Positions 46,487 through 55,421 of a stretch of DNA of 64,000 nucleotides are shown here, piece after piece (position 1 is the stretch's first letter; each line of letters opens with the position of its first letter). Position numbers and translations under genes: made by a program. The notes below the pieces were generated by a model. The model was not told the origin of the DNA. It did not search any database and saw nothing but the letters and a program-made list of their open reading frames with translations. This stretch comes from Haliotispira sp965263485 (GTDB taxonomy: Bacteria > Spirochaetota > Spirochaetia > SP-2023): contig CBDHHO010000004.1 of NCBI GenBank assembly GCA_965263485.1, positions 620,001 to 684,000 on the forward strand. Reading direction: 5' to 3'.

Positions 46487-47572
46487 ATGAAGCCGTATAA
46501 GGTGATTATGGATGTTGATCCGGGCATCGACGATACCCTGGCCATTCTGTTCGCCAGCCTTTCCCCTGCCATTGAGCTGCTGGGGCTCAGCGTGGTGGCG
46601 GGCAATGTGCCCTGCGAGCAGGGCTGTCATAATGCTCTGCACGCCCTGCACGCTGCGGGCAACTGGCAGACTCCGGTGTTTGCCGGGGCGACCAGGCCAC
46701 TGCAAAAACCTTATGTAAATGCCGAGGGAACCCACGCTTCGGACGGCTTTGGCGGGCTGCACGGCAGTGCGGAATACCAAGCCTTGCAGCAACAGTTTTG
46801 CCATATTTATGGGCGTTCTCCATCTGAATTCGGTGTACGTGCTAAATGTGATGACCCGAAGCCAGGGCGAACAAGTGGACCGGACTTTATCTTGGAAACT
46901 CTGCAACGCTTTCCCAACGAAGTCAATATTTTGGCCCTTGGGCCTCTGACCAATCTGGCCCTGGCCTGGCAGCAGGCCCCGGACGTTCTAGCCTTGGCCA
47001 AGCAAATCGTGATTATGGGCGGAACGGCGCGGCATTCGGGGAACTGCTCACCTGTTGCCGAGTTCAACTTCTGGGTGGATCCGCACGCCGCTGACCTGCT
47101 ACTGAGCTCCGAGCTGCCCCGGCGTATTCCCGTAACAATGGTGGGGCTGGATGTAACACACCAGGTGGTGTTTTCTCCCAACCTGCGGGAAATTGTGCGA
47201 TTCTTTAGCCACAGCAGTGGACCGCTGGCACAGCTTGTCTATGATCTGACTCGCTTCTATGTCGATTTCCACTGGCAACAAGAGCGAACGATCGGCTGCG
47301 TTATCAACGACCCACTGATTCCGGCCTTCCTTTTGCGCCCGAACTTACTAAAATTGCAAGCGGCTCATGTGGGAGTCAGTACTGATGGTATCGCCGTGGG
47401 GCAATCGGTGGTCGATTTTGCAGGAATCTGGCACGATGCGTTGTGTCCGGTACAAGTGGCCGTTCAGGTTGATGTTCCGGGCTTTTTCCACGATTTTCTG
47501 GGGACTTTGTTCCCCGCTGAAAAGTCTCAGATTGAGACTCTGCTGGGAAAAGAGTTTCCAAAGACCATTTAG
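46487..47572 (+). CDS. Inosine/uridine-preferring nucleoside hydrolase family protein
   Basis: The 361-residue protein opens with KVIMDVDPGIDDTLAILFAS, the calcium-binding DxDPGxDD motif of the family. NILALGPLTNLALA and AEFNFWVDPHAADLLLSS follow as expected, and a late INDPL provides the last Asp ligand. It cleaves ribonucleosides to base and ribose in salvage; substrate preference is not predictable here. There is no signal peptide. The stop TAG lies in a decayed miniature-element end (TTTAGAGATGCCC), so the original C-terminus may have been slightly different. GGGGGT precedes the ATG. Confidence 0.88.
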   Translation: MKPYKVIMDVDPGIDDTLAILFASLSPAIELLGLSVVAGNVPCEQGCHNALHALHAAGNWQTPVFAGATRPLQKPYVNAEGTHASDGFGGLHGSAEYQALQQQFCHIYGRSPSEFGVRAKCDDPKPGRTSGPDFILETLQRFPNEVNILALGPLTNLALAWQQAPDVLALAKQIVIMGGTARHSGNCSPVAEFNFWVDPHAADLLLSSELPRRIPVTMVGLDVTHQVVFSPNLREIVRFFSHSSGPLAQLVYDLTRFYVDFHWQQERTIGCVINDPLIPAFLLRPNLLKLQAAHVGVSTDGIAVGQSVVDFAGIWHDALCPVQVAVQVDVPGFFHDFLGTLFPAEKSQIETLLGKEFPKTI

Positions 47573-47619
47573 AGATGCCCTTGAGTTCGAATCCCTATTG
47601 GGGATTCATTGGAAACATA

Positions 47620-48723
47620 TCATTCCTCGCGGTCCGGCAACCTGTAACTAGTGCTACGACCACCTTCGGGGTTCTGAATAAAGATACCACGTTCTTTCAG
47701 CTCTTGAATATCTCGCAGGGCCGTATCATTCGAGCACTTGGCCTGCTTGGCGTATTTCGAGGTGTTCATAAAGCCCTCAAAATTATCCTCAAGCATACGG
47801 TTGATGATCAATCGCTGGCGATCATTCACAGGCTTTTGATTGATCATATCCCAGAGCTGTGCCTTGAACAGCACATTGCCAAGCGTGGTTTCCGCATTGC
47901 TAATGGCTCGCCCAAGGCAATCCAAGAACCATGACAGCCAATCTGTCATATCAGGCGTTGCACGTTGTTGCGCTTCTAACTGATCGTAATATTGTTTGCG
48001 TTCAGCTTCGATTTGGGATGAAAGACTATAAAAACGATCCGGCGTTCCATCATCACGAGTGAGGGCCATGTCACCAATGGCTCTGGCAATACGTCCGTTG
48101 CCATTTTCAAACGGGTGGATTGTTACGAACCACAAATGGGCAATGCCTGCCCTGATAACAGGGTCGGTATCATTTTCACCCGCCAGCCATGCAAGAAACG
48201 CTTCCATTTCCTGCTCCAAACGCTCCGCAGTGGGAGCCTCAAAATGAATCTTTTCTTTGCCGATGGGACCGGAAACAACCTGCATAGAACCGGCCTCAGT
48301 AGTCCGCCATCCTCCAACGGTGATTTTGTGCATGCCGCTACGCCCTGTTGGAAACAACGCAGCATGCCAGTCAAACAGTCTATCCTTGTTTAGCGGCTTA
48401 GAGAATTGTTGCGTGGCATCCAGCATCATTTCCACGATACCTTCAACGTCACGGCTTGCGGGAATAAGTCCTGCAATATCAATCCCGAGCCTACGAGCGA
48501 TTGATGAACGGACTTCCTCCAGGTTCTCACCTTCAATGGCCGAGGATTTTACCACGTCATTGGTGAGCATGCCGAGCGTTGCCTCACGCTTCAGCTCAAA
48601 GCCGAGCCCCTCCATGCGCCCAAGCAACCTGCCTTGGCGATGGCGTATATCGGCCAGCTTGGATGCAAGGGTTTCTGCATCCCATGTAAAGTCTGGCCAG
48701 TTTTGATGTTCGTGAATCCACAT
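47620..48723 (-). CDS. Fic/DOC-family protein with N-terminal inhibitory motif
   Basis: The 367-residue protein has WIHEHQNWPDFTWDAETLAS (DUF4172-like N-terminus) and VVKSSAIEGENLEEV, the S-x-x-x-E-G type autoinhibitory helix. VTIHPFENGNGRIARAIGDM is the catalytic HPFxxGNGRxxR motif, and a winged-helix-like C-terminus ends at LPDREE. Such proteins transfer AMP from ATP to a protein hydroxyl and are held in check by the Glu in their own helix. The start at 48723 is preferred to 48759 because GGTGA lies five bases upstream. No toxin-antitoxin partner is adjacent. Confidence 0.88.
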   Translation of the reverse strand: MWIHEHQNWPDFTWDAETLASKLADIRHRQGRLLGRMEGLGFELKREATLGMLTNDVVKSSAIEGENLEEVRSSIARRLGIDIAGLIPASRDVEGIVEMMLDATQQFSKPLNKDRLFDWHAALFPTGRSGMHKITVGGWRTTEAGSMQVVSGPIGKEKIHFEAPTAERLEQEMEAFLAWLAGENDTDPVIRAGIAHLWFVTIHPFENGNGRIARAIGDMALTRDDGTPDRFYSLSSQIEAERKQYYDQLEAQQRATPDMTDWLSWFLDCLGRAISNAETTLGNVLFKAQLWDMINQKPVNDRQRLIINRMLEDNFEGFMNTSKYAKQAKCSNDTALRDIQELKERGIFIQNPEGGRSTSYRLPDREE

Positions 48724-48794
48724 ATTAATCACCGCAGACTTGGCATTACAGGCTTCCATGCCTCAGCATGGAAGAAAATGCAGGCCGCTCCCAT

Positions 48795-49064
48795 GCGAGC
48801 TGGCGCAGCATGGGAGAAACAGGGGAGGGCCGTGCGCAGCCAAGGCCTGACCATCCTTTTCCGCGAGCTGGCGCAGCATGGGAGAAACAGGGGAGGGCCG
48901 TGCGCAGCCAAGGCCTGACCATCCTTTTCCGCGAGCTGGCGCAGTATGGGAGAAACAGGGGAGGGCCGTGCGCAGCCAAGGCCTGACCATCCTTTTCCGC
49001 GAGCTGGCGCAGCATGGGAGAAACAGGGGAGGGCCGTGCGCAGCCAGGCCCGACCTTCCTTTCT
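48795..49064. repeat. 66/68-bp tandem minisatellite, four units
   Basis: Units start at 48795, 48863, 48931 and 48999 (68 bp apart), with a last 66-bp step to 49065. The 68-bp period is not a multiple of three, so frames rotate and cannot encode a repeat protein. The array ends in a decayed miniature-element end near 49135. Confidence 0.9.
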
Positions 49065-49153
49065 GCGAGCTGGGCGAGCTGATGCAGAACACCGCTTCAA
49101 GCGCGGAATGGGAATTTTGGGAGGTGCCTGTATACGAAATGAAATTATTTTTC

Positions 49154-49182
49154 TTGACAAATATATATTCTCCTCCTATACT
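49154..49182 (+). promoter_or_regulatory. Consensus sigma70 promoter of the truncated ROK gene
   Basis: TTGACA (49154-49159) and TATACT (49177-49182) are separated by 17 bases. They lie about 40 bp upstream of the ROK-type reading frame. The promoter now also points at the 49.9 kb operon with only a stub and repeats between. Confidence 0.7.
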
Positions 49183-49221
49183 TAGTCAGTTCGATTTGGA
49201 ACCAACCCGAATAGCAGGGTA

Positions 49222-49461
49222 GTGGCTAAATACATGATAACCGTGGCGAAGCGCACAAAAATCATCAACCGGTCCCGTATTATCAGGGAAGTCTGGCGCA
49301 GCAAAGAAACCAGCAGGGTCAATATAGCTTCCGCCCTCGGCCTGAATAAATCTACCATATCAGGCAACGTAAACGAACTAATCGAACTTGGCTTTCTGAA
49401 AGAAGTCTCCGAGGGAGCCTCCAGCCCTCAGGGAGGCAAAAAACCATTAATATCAGGTTGA
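49222..49461 (+). pseudogene. ROK-family (NagC/XylR-like) repressor, N-terminal stub
   Basis: The frame gives INRSRIIREVWRSKETSRVN and IASALGLNKSTISGNVNELI, the winged helix-turn-helix of ROK repressors, then LGFLKEVSEGASS. It stops at 49461, five bases before a miniature-element left end. The sugar-kinase-like domain of about 320 residues is missing. GTG 49222 or GTG 49243 could start it. The stub keeps a DNA-binding domain but lacks the ligand and dimer domain. Confidence 0.8.
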
Positions 49462-49465
49462 ACAA

Positions 49466-49520
49466 TTCTTATGGGGACCTCTAAAAATCAGCATTGCAAT
49501 GTAAAATCAAAAAATCCTTC
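49466..49520. repeat. Left end of the second miniature-element subfamily
   Basis: TTATGGGGACCTCTAAAAAT followed by CAGCATTGCAATGTAAAATC mirrors the end at 20905-20957. The stretch 49521-49716 behind it has no recognised gene. Confidence 0.65.
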
Positions 49521-49716
49521 CTTGAAGGGACTATTCACTATTCCCACACCGAGCCAGTTTGTCTCAGCAGGGACAATTTCAGAAAAGAATGCCTGCGCTT
49601 GCTCAGATTCTCCCAAAACGGGTGGGAAAGAGCTCCCCCCGGATCCTAGTCAACGGGATAGCATACCGGGAATTGTCGACCCCAGAAGGAATCTGATTCT
49701 ATATTCGATTCCCTTG

Positions 49717-49877
49717 GAATTCTCTGAAAACTCGCTTTCGATGACAGAACAAGGCATTTTCCCCATAGCGAGGCGGCAACTTGTTTTAATACTTTGTTGT
49801 ATTTAATAAGTTGACAAAGGCGATGCTTCGAGGAAAAGGTCGAGACCGATGCGGAATTGGAATTTTTAGAGGCACCT
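49717..49877. repeat. Miniature inverted-repeat element adjoining the 49.9 kb operon
   Basis: The left end is diverged (TTGGAATTCTCTGAAAACTC) and the right end is GGAATTTTTAGAGGCACC. The first ATG of the operon is five bases beyond. The AGAGG in the right end (49867-49871) is the only Shine-Dalgarno-like sequence in front of it. Confidence 0.7.
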
Positions 49878-49882
49878 AAACT

Positions 49883-50812
49883 ATGTTAGAGATAACTTGG
49901 ATTGATGAGCCGACCTATATTACTGATTGCTTCATCAAAGAAGTATCTAAATATGGCAACTTTCGTGTGTATTATGATCGTCCAGATGAAGACACCCTTA
50001 TTAAGAGGTTGAATTATTGTGATATAGCGATTGTAGAGTGGGCGAAGCTAAATGCTGAGATTCTTTCACAAGTAAAGAGAACAAATAACATTATATTAGT
50101 TACTACAGCTTATGATCAATTAGACTTACTATCTGCAAAAAAATCTGGTATTATTATTTCTAATTGTCCTGGTTATAGTTCTTGTTCGGTTGCTGAATTA
50201 GTAATTACTGGTATCAATGCAATTAATAGAAAACTGTTATACTCTAATGAATTTGCAAGAAATGGGGAAAAACATGTCTATAAGCCATTTCTAGGAAAAC
50301 AACTAAAAGGTTCAATTCTCGGCTTAGTAGGGCTTGGTTCCATCGGACAAGAACTTATTCGGATCGGTCAGGGGTTAGAGATGAAATTGATCGGTTGGAG
50401 TCCCTCTAATCCTCAAATCAGTGGACTTGAGAATGTTGATGAAATTAGCCAAGTTTTTTTAATGTCTGATTTTATTTCCGTCCAAATTCCTTTATCAAAT
50501 AGAACTAAAGGATTTATTAACAAAGGACTTTTACAGAGTATGAAACGTGGCTCAATTTTTGCTAGTGTGTCAAGAGCAGATATCGTAGATGAGGATGCAC
50601 TTTATCAGTTGCTAAAAGATGAATATTTGGGAGGTGCTTATTTGGAGGATGTAAAAGACTCAAAGGACACAAGGCTTGCAGAAATGAAAAATACAATTGT
50701 AACTACAGGTATTGGCTGGTATACAAATATATCACGAGAAAAAAATTTATTAAAAATATTAGAGACCATTAAATCTATAATAAATAGTAATCCAATTAAT
50801 GTAGTTAAATAA
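49883..50812 (+). CDS. D-2-hydroxyacid dehydrogenase-like protein lacking the catalytic His
   Basis: The 309-residue protein has the NAD-binding SILGLVGLGSIGQELIRIG and the catalytic-Arg block IFASVSRADIVDEDALYQLL of the family. The block that normally reads T-P-H-[IG] reads VTTGIGWYT, so the catalytic His appears replaced by Gly. Normal members reduce 2-oxo acids to D-hydroxy acids in the cytoplasm; this one may do another NAD reaction or act structurally. It is the first gene of an AT-rich, plus-strand operon. Its ribosome-binding site seems to come from the adjoining miniature element. Confidence 0.8.
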   Translation: MLEITWIDEPTYITDCFIKEVSKYGNFRVYYDRPDEDTLIKRLNYCDIAIVEWAKLNAEILSQVKRTNNIILVTTAYDQLDLLSAKKSGIIISNCPGYSSCSVAELVITGINAINRKLLYSNEFARNGEKHVYKPFLGKQLKGSILGLVGLGSIGQELIRIGQGLEMKLIGWSPSNPQISGLENVDEISQVFLMSDFISVQIPLSNRTKGFINKGLLQSMKRGSIFASVSRADIVDEDALYQLLKDEYLGGAYLEDVKDSKDTRLAEMKNTIVTTGIGWYTNISREKNLLKILETIKSIINSNPINVVK

Positions 50813-50871
50813 ATTTCTAAGTTAGGATATGTGAGCATAAACAAGCTTAAAAAAAGTATAAGGAAGATAAT

Positions 50872-52020
50872 ATGACTGTAAACCATACGCTTACTCATTT
50901 TGAACGAAATGCGTTAAAGCTTGGAATAAACCTTGCAGATGGGCATGCTTATCATGAACTCCATCAATGTTTTGATGATATAATAAAAAATCTGTCTGAT
51001 ATTTGGTTTGATTCTACGAAAAAACAAATACCAGACATAGAGCATTGGTTTCTAGAGAAGTGGGGAGAGCTGGCTGGCTCGACAACAATGTCAACTCATG
51101 ACTCTTTTCTTATATGTCCTGCTGCATCTAATTCAATTGATATAATAGCAGCTTATTTATCGAATAGGAGACTAAAAACTGCATTGATAACTCCATGTTT
51201 TGACAATCTGCCACTTTTGCTCAAAAGGCGAAAAGTTGATTTGATCCCAATTAGAGAAGAGATTTTTGACTCGTTTTCTGAAAATGAAGATGAGATTCAT
51301 ACATATTTATTGAAACATGGGTGCAAATCCCTATTTTTAGTTAGTCCCAATAATCCAACAGGGTTTATTTTCGATATAAATAGGCTTGCAGGTATTGCAA
51401 ATATTTGTGAACGGGTTGATATTGTCTTGATAGTAGATGTAACATTTAATTTTTATAACAGAAGTAAATATGATTATCACAAACTTTTATCAGACTCAGG
51501 TGTAAAATATATACTCATTGAGGACTCTGGAAAAAGTTTCCCAACACAGGATATGAAAGCAAGTATAATATTATTTCATCGATATTTATTAAATGATTTG
51601 AAAGAAATTTATGAAGAAATCTTTCTCTGCACCTCTCCTTTTACATTAGAATTGATTGGGCGACTAGTTGAGCGGACTTCAAGTGTTGGGCTGAAAACAG
51701 TGCTTTGGGATGAAGTTGATCAGAGGCGGGAAGAGTTATATAAAGTCATAGATCCTTCGCCATTAACTCCTTTGGAAACAGCAGAACATCCATTCTTACC
51801 GATAGAGTATCTTAATTGTTCTAAATCAAATCTTTCAGATTTAGAGTTTGAAAAGTATTGTTGGAATAATGGGTTAGGCGTTTTACCTGGTAGATATTTT
51901 TTTTGGGATAACTCCAAAGAATTAGGACATGATTTTATTCGAATAGGTTTTATGAAAAAGAAAAATGTATTTAAATTAGCTATGAAACGATTGGAGAATA
52001 TTCTTGATGAGTGGAAATAA
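50872..52020 (+). CDS. PLP-dependent aminotransferase, fold type I
   Basis: The 382-residue protein has FLVSPNNPTGFIFDINRLAG (substrate Asn), LIVDVTFNFYNRS (PLP-ring Asp), ILIEDSGKSFPTQDMKASII (Schiff-base Lys in SGKSF) and a late FIRIGFMKKK (carboxylate Arg). These match class I/II aminotransferases, here with a diverged N-terminus. It would convert a 2-oxo acid to an amino acid or the reverse. AAGGAAGATA lies just ahead of the ATG. With the dehydrogenase-like gene upstream it could supply an unusual amino acid to the ligases downstream. Confidence 0.85.
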   Translation: MTVNHTLTHFERNALKLGINLADGHAYHELHQCFDDIIKNLSDIWFDSTKKQIPDIEHWFLEKWGELAGSTTMSTHDSFLICPAASNSIDIIAAYLSNRRLKTALITPCFDNLPLLLKRRKVDLIPIREEIFDSFSENEDEIHTYLLKHGCKSLFLVSPNNPTGFIFDINRLAGIANICERVDIVLIVDVTFNFYNRSKYDYHKLLSDSGVKYILIEDSGKSFPTQDMKASIILFHRYLLNDLKEIYEEIFLCTSPFTLELIGRLVERTSSVGLKTVLWDEVDQRREELYKVIDPSPLTPLETAEHPFLPIEYLNCSKSNLSDLEFEKYCWNNGLGVLPGRYFFWDNSKELGHDFIRIGFMKKKNVFKLAMKRLENILDEWK

Positions 52021-53491
52021 AATGTTGCCTGATTTTTCGGAGATGTTTCCTGATATTAAGTCTTATCAAGTTCGTTGGGCCTTCCTAACACCTGAATCAA
52101 AATGGCATCAAGCGCAAATTCTAGCTTCATGGACATATAATCGGGGATTCCGTGAGCATTTCGATATAATGGAGCAATCTAATATAAAAAGTTGGAAAAT
52201 ATCGTGTCTAAGGGCTCTAGTTGACTGGGCATTTTCAACAGTACCATTTTATCATGAGAAATTTTATAGTGTTGGATATTCTCTTGGTGAAATCCGTTCA
52301 ATGCAAGATTTCAAAAGATTACCAACTACCACTCGCTCGGAGCTTCCGCTCACTGGTGAGATGTTGCCAGAATTACTCTCAAGTGAACTTCCCTATAACA
52401 GCTGTCATGCAATGGAGAGGACAGGCTCCTCAGGTACAGTAGTTCAACTGCTTAACAGTTATTGCCACGCAATAGAGACGACAGGCTCCTCAGGTCAGCC
52501 AGTTCAAATGCTTATGGACTTATCCCTCACAGAAAAAGACACGCTACATCGCATGTATATGTTCGAGAAAATGATGGGGAATTCGCTGGATCCTAAAAAA
52601 TGGATATATAATATCAATCATGCTCATTTTTGGTATACGTCCTTATGTGGGAATTATCCTATATTTACTATTTCACAAAGCTGTCCAGTTACATTGTTAA
52701 CCGAACATATCGCCCAACTTAAGCCAGGGTTTGTCTCGTGTCTCTATAGTGCAGCTGAAAAGCTAGCTGCTTCTGCCATTGATATGCAGAAACTTGGAAT
52801 CTCATGTCTCAGCACAAACTCTGAGACATCAACAAGAAAGCAGCGTGATTGCCTTGAGAAGAGATTAGGGATTCCAGTTAGAGATGAATACAGCAGCGAA
52901 GAAGTCGGGTTGATGGCATTTGAATGTTCAAAGAAAACTTATCATTTGCTGGAAAACGATACTCATATTGAACTTGCTGATGTTGACTCAAGAGGCACTG
53001 GTCGTGTGATTGCAACATCCCTTTGGAATTATGCAATGCCTATAATCAGGTATGAGCAAGGCGATCTGGCCCAATGGCCCAAATCAGTTGAAGGGTCAGA
53101 TGGTTGGGGACTTCCCAAGTGTAACTGTGGCTCTTCTTTCCGGCAACTTGCTGATCTCCATGGGCGTATTGACGAAAATTTCAAGAGCTCAGTAACTGGG
53201 GTGGTTCCTTCTGGGATCATGCTAGAGTATGCTGAAAGATGGTTAAGTCACGATGATTCAGGATTGCAAGAGTATAGAGTCGTCCAAAATACATTTGATT
53301 CAATTTCTATAATTACAGTTCCTAGAAAGGATAAAAATATAAATAATATGATAATTAATAATTTTATTGAAGATATGGGTTCTGTTTTTGGTACAAAATT
53401 GAGTGTGAAAGTGATTGAATGCGACCAGATACCAAATCATAACAAATACAAAAGACGTATATTTATAAATGAGATGAAAAAACATGAATAA
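52007..53491 (+). CDS. PaaK-like adenylate-forming ligase with duplicated P-loop
   Basis: About 494 residues resembling phenylacetate-CoA ligase/F390 synthetase proteins. Support comes from RDEYSSEEVGLMAFEC, NYAMPIIRYEQGDLAQWP and the Cys pair CNCGSSFRQLADLHGRIDEN. The phosphate-binding TGSSG occurs twice, near residues 140 and 160, in a diverged 60-bp tandem duplication (about 52394-52513). The family activates a carboxylate as acyl-AMP. The ATG at 52007 overlaps the aminotransferase stop and has GGAGA upstream. No carrier protein is present, so transfer to CoA or directly to an amine is inferred. Confidence 0.82.
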   Translation: MSGNKMLPDFSEMFPDIKSYQVRWAFLTPESKWHQAQILASWTYNRGFREHFDIMEQSNIKSWKISCLRALVDWAFSTVPFYHEKFYSVGYSLGEIRSMQDFKRLPTTTRSELPLTGEMLPELLSSELPYNSCHAMERTGSSGTVVQLLNSYCHAIETTGSSGQPVQMLMDLSLTEKDTLHRMYMFEKMMGNSLDPKKWIYNINHAHFWYTSLCGNYPIFTISQSCPVTLLTEHIAQLKPGFVSCLYSAAEKLAASAIDMQKLGISCLSTNSETSTRKQRDCLEKRLGIPVRDEYSSEEVGLMAFECSKKTYHLLENDTHIELADVDSRGTGRVIATSLWNYAMPIIRYEQGDLAQWPKSVEGSDGWGLPKCNCGSSFRQLADLHGRIDENFKSSVTGVVPSGIMLEYAERWLSHDDSGLQEYRVVQNTFDSISIITVPRKDKNINNMIINNFIEDMGSVFGTKLSVKVIECDQIPNHNKYKRRIFINEMKKHE

Positions 53492-54386
53492 ACTATCAAT
53501 AGCTCATATATGTATAATTTATGATGTAATGCACCCTTTATTGGAACGTATTTCAGATGAGATAAAAAGATACAAATTAAGATTCACTTTTATGCATTGG
53601 TCAAAAATGGAATATATTATTTCAAATAGTTTTATGATAACAAATATGGATATATTTAGTGCTATATATCTTGATCGTCTTGCCGAACATAAGTTATGTT
53701 ATCATTCACAACTTCTTCAAATGACACATGTCTCAAATATTAGGAAACGAATGATTAACTATCCAGAAGCCTATCAGCTGGCAAGAGATAAATCCCTTGC
53801 TGCAATTATTATGGCAAAAAATGGTTTACCAATACCTGAGACTTATATATTACATGAAATCGAGCAGGTAAAAAAAGTTTTACACAATAAATGTGATTAT
53901 GTGGTAGCTAAATCTCTTTTGGGATTCTGTGCTCAAGAGATTCAGATTTTTAATAAATATAATATCCCTGTAGATGTTATTTCAGATTGGATTAATCGAG
54001 ACGGGCAAATTGTTTTACAGCTATACGTTGAAAATCCTAGTCGTTTTATATGGCGTTGTGATGTTGTTGCAGGTAAAGTAAAAGTATGCAATAAAAGATA
54101 TGCCTATAATATGGATGAAAAAATATCTATATGTAATGGCTCTATAGGTGGAGAAATTGAAATTTTTGATATGGATAAAATTGATATACCTGCTACTCAA
54201 TTAGCTGTTTGGGCTACTGGAGTATTCGGATTACTTGTTGCTGGTGTCGATATTATCGAAGACTCCAAGGGTGAGCTTTTTATTCTTGAAGTAAATCCTG
54301 AGCCAGATATTTTGATGAAGCGTTATGAGTTTCCAGATGCGATTGCAGAACTCTTAAAGAATAAAAGTATTGAAGGAATTGGATGA
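53484..54386 (+). CDS. RimK-like ATP-grasp ligase
   Basis: The 300-residue protein has the ATP-grasp layout. ARDKSLAAIIMAKNGLPIPE opens the central domain, CDYVVAKSLLGFCAQEIQIF is the ATP-binding lysine region (a diverged glycine loop), and GVDIIEDSKGELFILEVNPE supplies the metal-binding Glu/Asn. RimK-type enzymes join a carboxylate to an amine through an acyl phosphate. It overlaps the PaaK-like gene by 8 bp and the ABC ATPase by 4 bp. Substrate unknown; peptide or amide formation in the operon pathway is the natural inference. Confidence 0.85.
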   Translation: MNKLSIAHICIIYDVMHPLLERISDEIKRYKLRFTFMHWSKMEYIISNSFMITNMDIFSAIYLDRLAEHKLCYHSQLLQMTHVSNIRKRMINYPEAYQLARDKSLAAIIMAKNGLPIPETYILHEIEQVKKVLHNKCDYVVAKSLLGFCAQEIQIFNKYNIPVDVISDWINRDGQIVLQLYVENPSRFIWRCDVVAGKVKVCNKRYAYNMDEKISICNGSIGGEIEIFDMDKIDIPATQLAVWATGVFGLLVAGVDIIEDSKGELFILEVNPEPDILMKRYEFPDAIAELLKNKSIEGIG

Positions 54387-55417
54387 TGAGCAAGGGCAAA
54401 GGCACACATCTTTTTAATTTGCAAGGTGTGGATAAAAACTATGGCTTGGGGCTGTCCTGGAGAAAGCTGCTCAGGCGTGAGAGCTTGGCTATGAACCAAG
54501 TTGAAGCGCTCAAAAATATAGATTTGCACCTGCATCCGGGTGAGTGCTTGGGTCTACTCGGGCCAAATGGAGCCGGCAAATCTTCGCTGGTGAAAATTAT
54601 ATGTGGTTTGCAGCAAGCAAGCCGTGGCTCAGTAGAAGTCTTGGGTTTTATCAAGAACTTCCGCAAGAAAGATTTTTTACGGCGGATTGGCGTGGTGTTC
54701 GGGCACAAAAGTGGTCTCTGGTGGGATCTTCCTGTCAAAGATAGTTTTGCTGTGTTGGAAAAGATTTATGAGGTTGATAAAGCTAGGTATAGAAATAAAT
54801 TATCCGAGCTTGTAGATGGCTTGAATCTAGGACATATAATGAGTAGAAGGGTGCGAAACCTGAGCTTAGGGGAGAGAGTAAAGTGTGAAGTTGCGGCTTC
54901 GTTGGCCCATGAGCCAAAACTGATCATGCTGGATGAGCCTACTGTAGGGCTTGATGTCGTTTCCAGGCACGAACTCCGGAAATATATTCAGAATGTGGTA
55001 AGCGAGGCAAAAAGTGGTGTGATCATTACTAGTCATGACATGGCTGATATTGAACATTGTGCCAATCGGGTCGCTTTTCTAAACAAGGGCCAGAAAATCT
55101 ATGACGGCCCCATCTCATCAGTCAACAAAACGTTTGGCGAAAACCTTATCGCAACTATTATTGCACTAAATGAGCCATTTTCAGAGACATTTATCAGCTC
55201 TGTAAGACAGGGTGTTTTTGCCTTACTTGAAGGCGAGGGTTTAGTGTGGAAAAAAGCCAACAATTCCAGGATTGAATGGGTCTTTCCTTCAAATAAGAAG
55301 CAACAGACATTGGAGTTAATGAATAAAATGGTCTTAATGCATGAACAATGCCAAACTCAAATCGGCCCGGCTGCTCTCGAAGACGTGTACTTAAGTTATT
55401 TTAAAAATAAAGATTAA
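54383..55417 (+). CDS. ABC exporter ATP-binding protein
   Basis: The 344-residue protein has Walker A GLLGPNGAGKSSLVKIICGL, signature VRNLSLGERVKCEVAASLAH (LSLGE in place of LSGGQ), Walker B KLIMLDEPTVGLDVVSRHEL and the switch His in VIITSHDMADIEHC. The C-terminal 100 residues are an extension. It belongs to the ABC-2 exporter ATPases that partner two small permeases, which follow directly. Its base composition looks less AT-rich than its neighbours, hinting at a mosaic origin. Export of the operon product is inferred. Confidence 0.92.
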   Translation: MMSKGKGTHLFNLQGVDKNYGLGLSWRKLLRRESLAMNQVEALKNIDLHLHPGECLGLLGPNGAGKSSLVKIICGLQQASRGSVEVLGFIKNFRKKDFLRRIGVVFGHKSGLWWDLPVKDSFAVLEKIYEVDKARYRNKLSELVDGLNLGHIMSRRVRNLSLGERVKCEVAASLAHEPKLIMLDEPTVGLDVVSRHELRKYIQNVVSEAKSGVIITSHDMADIEHCANRVAFLNKGQKIYDGPISSVNKTFGENLIATIIALNEPFSETFISSVRQGVFALLEGEGLVWKKANNSRIEWVFPSNKKQQTLELMNKMVLMHEQCQTQIGPAALEDVYLSYFKNKD

Positions 55418-55421
55418 GGCT

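Noticed and set aside
47583..47610. GTTCGAATCCC resembling the T-arm of a tRNA
   Set aside because: No acceptor stem, D-arm or anticodon arm can be folded around it on either strand.
49471..49806. Plus-strand frame between the ROK stub and the 49.9 kb operon
   Set aside because: It spans element ends and unrelated patches and has no ribosome-binding site or domain.
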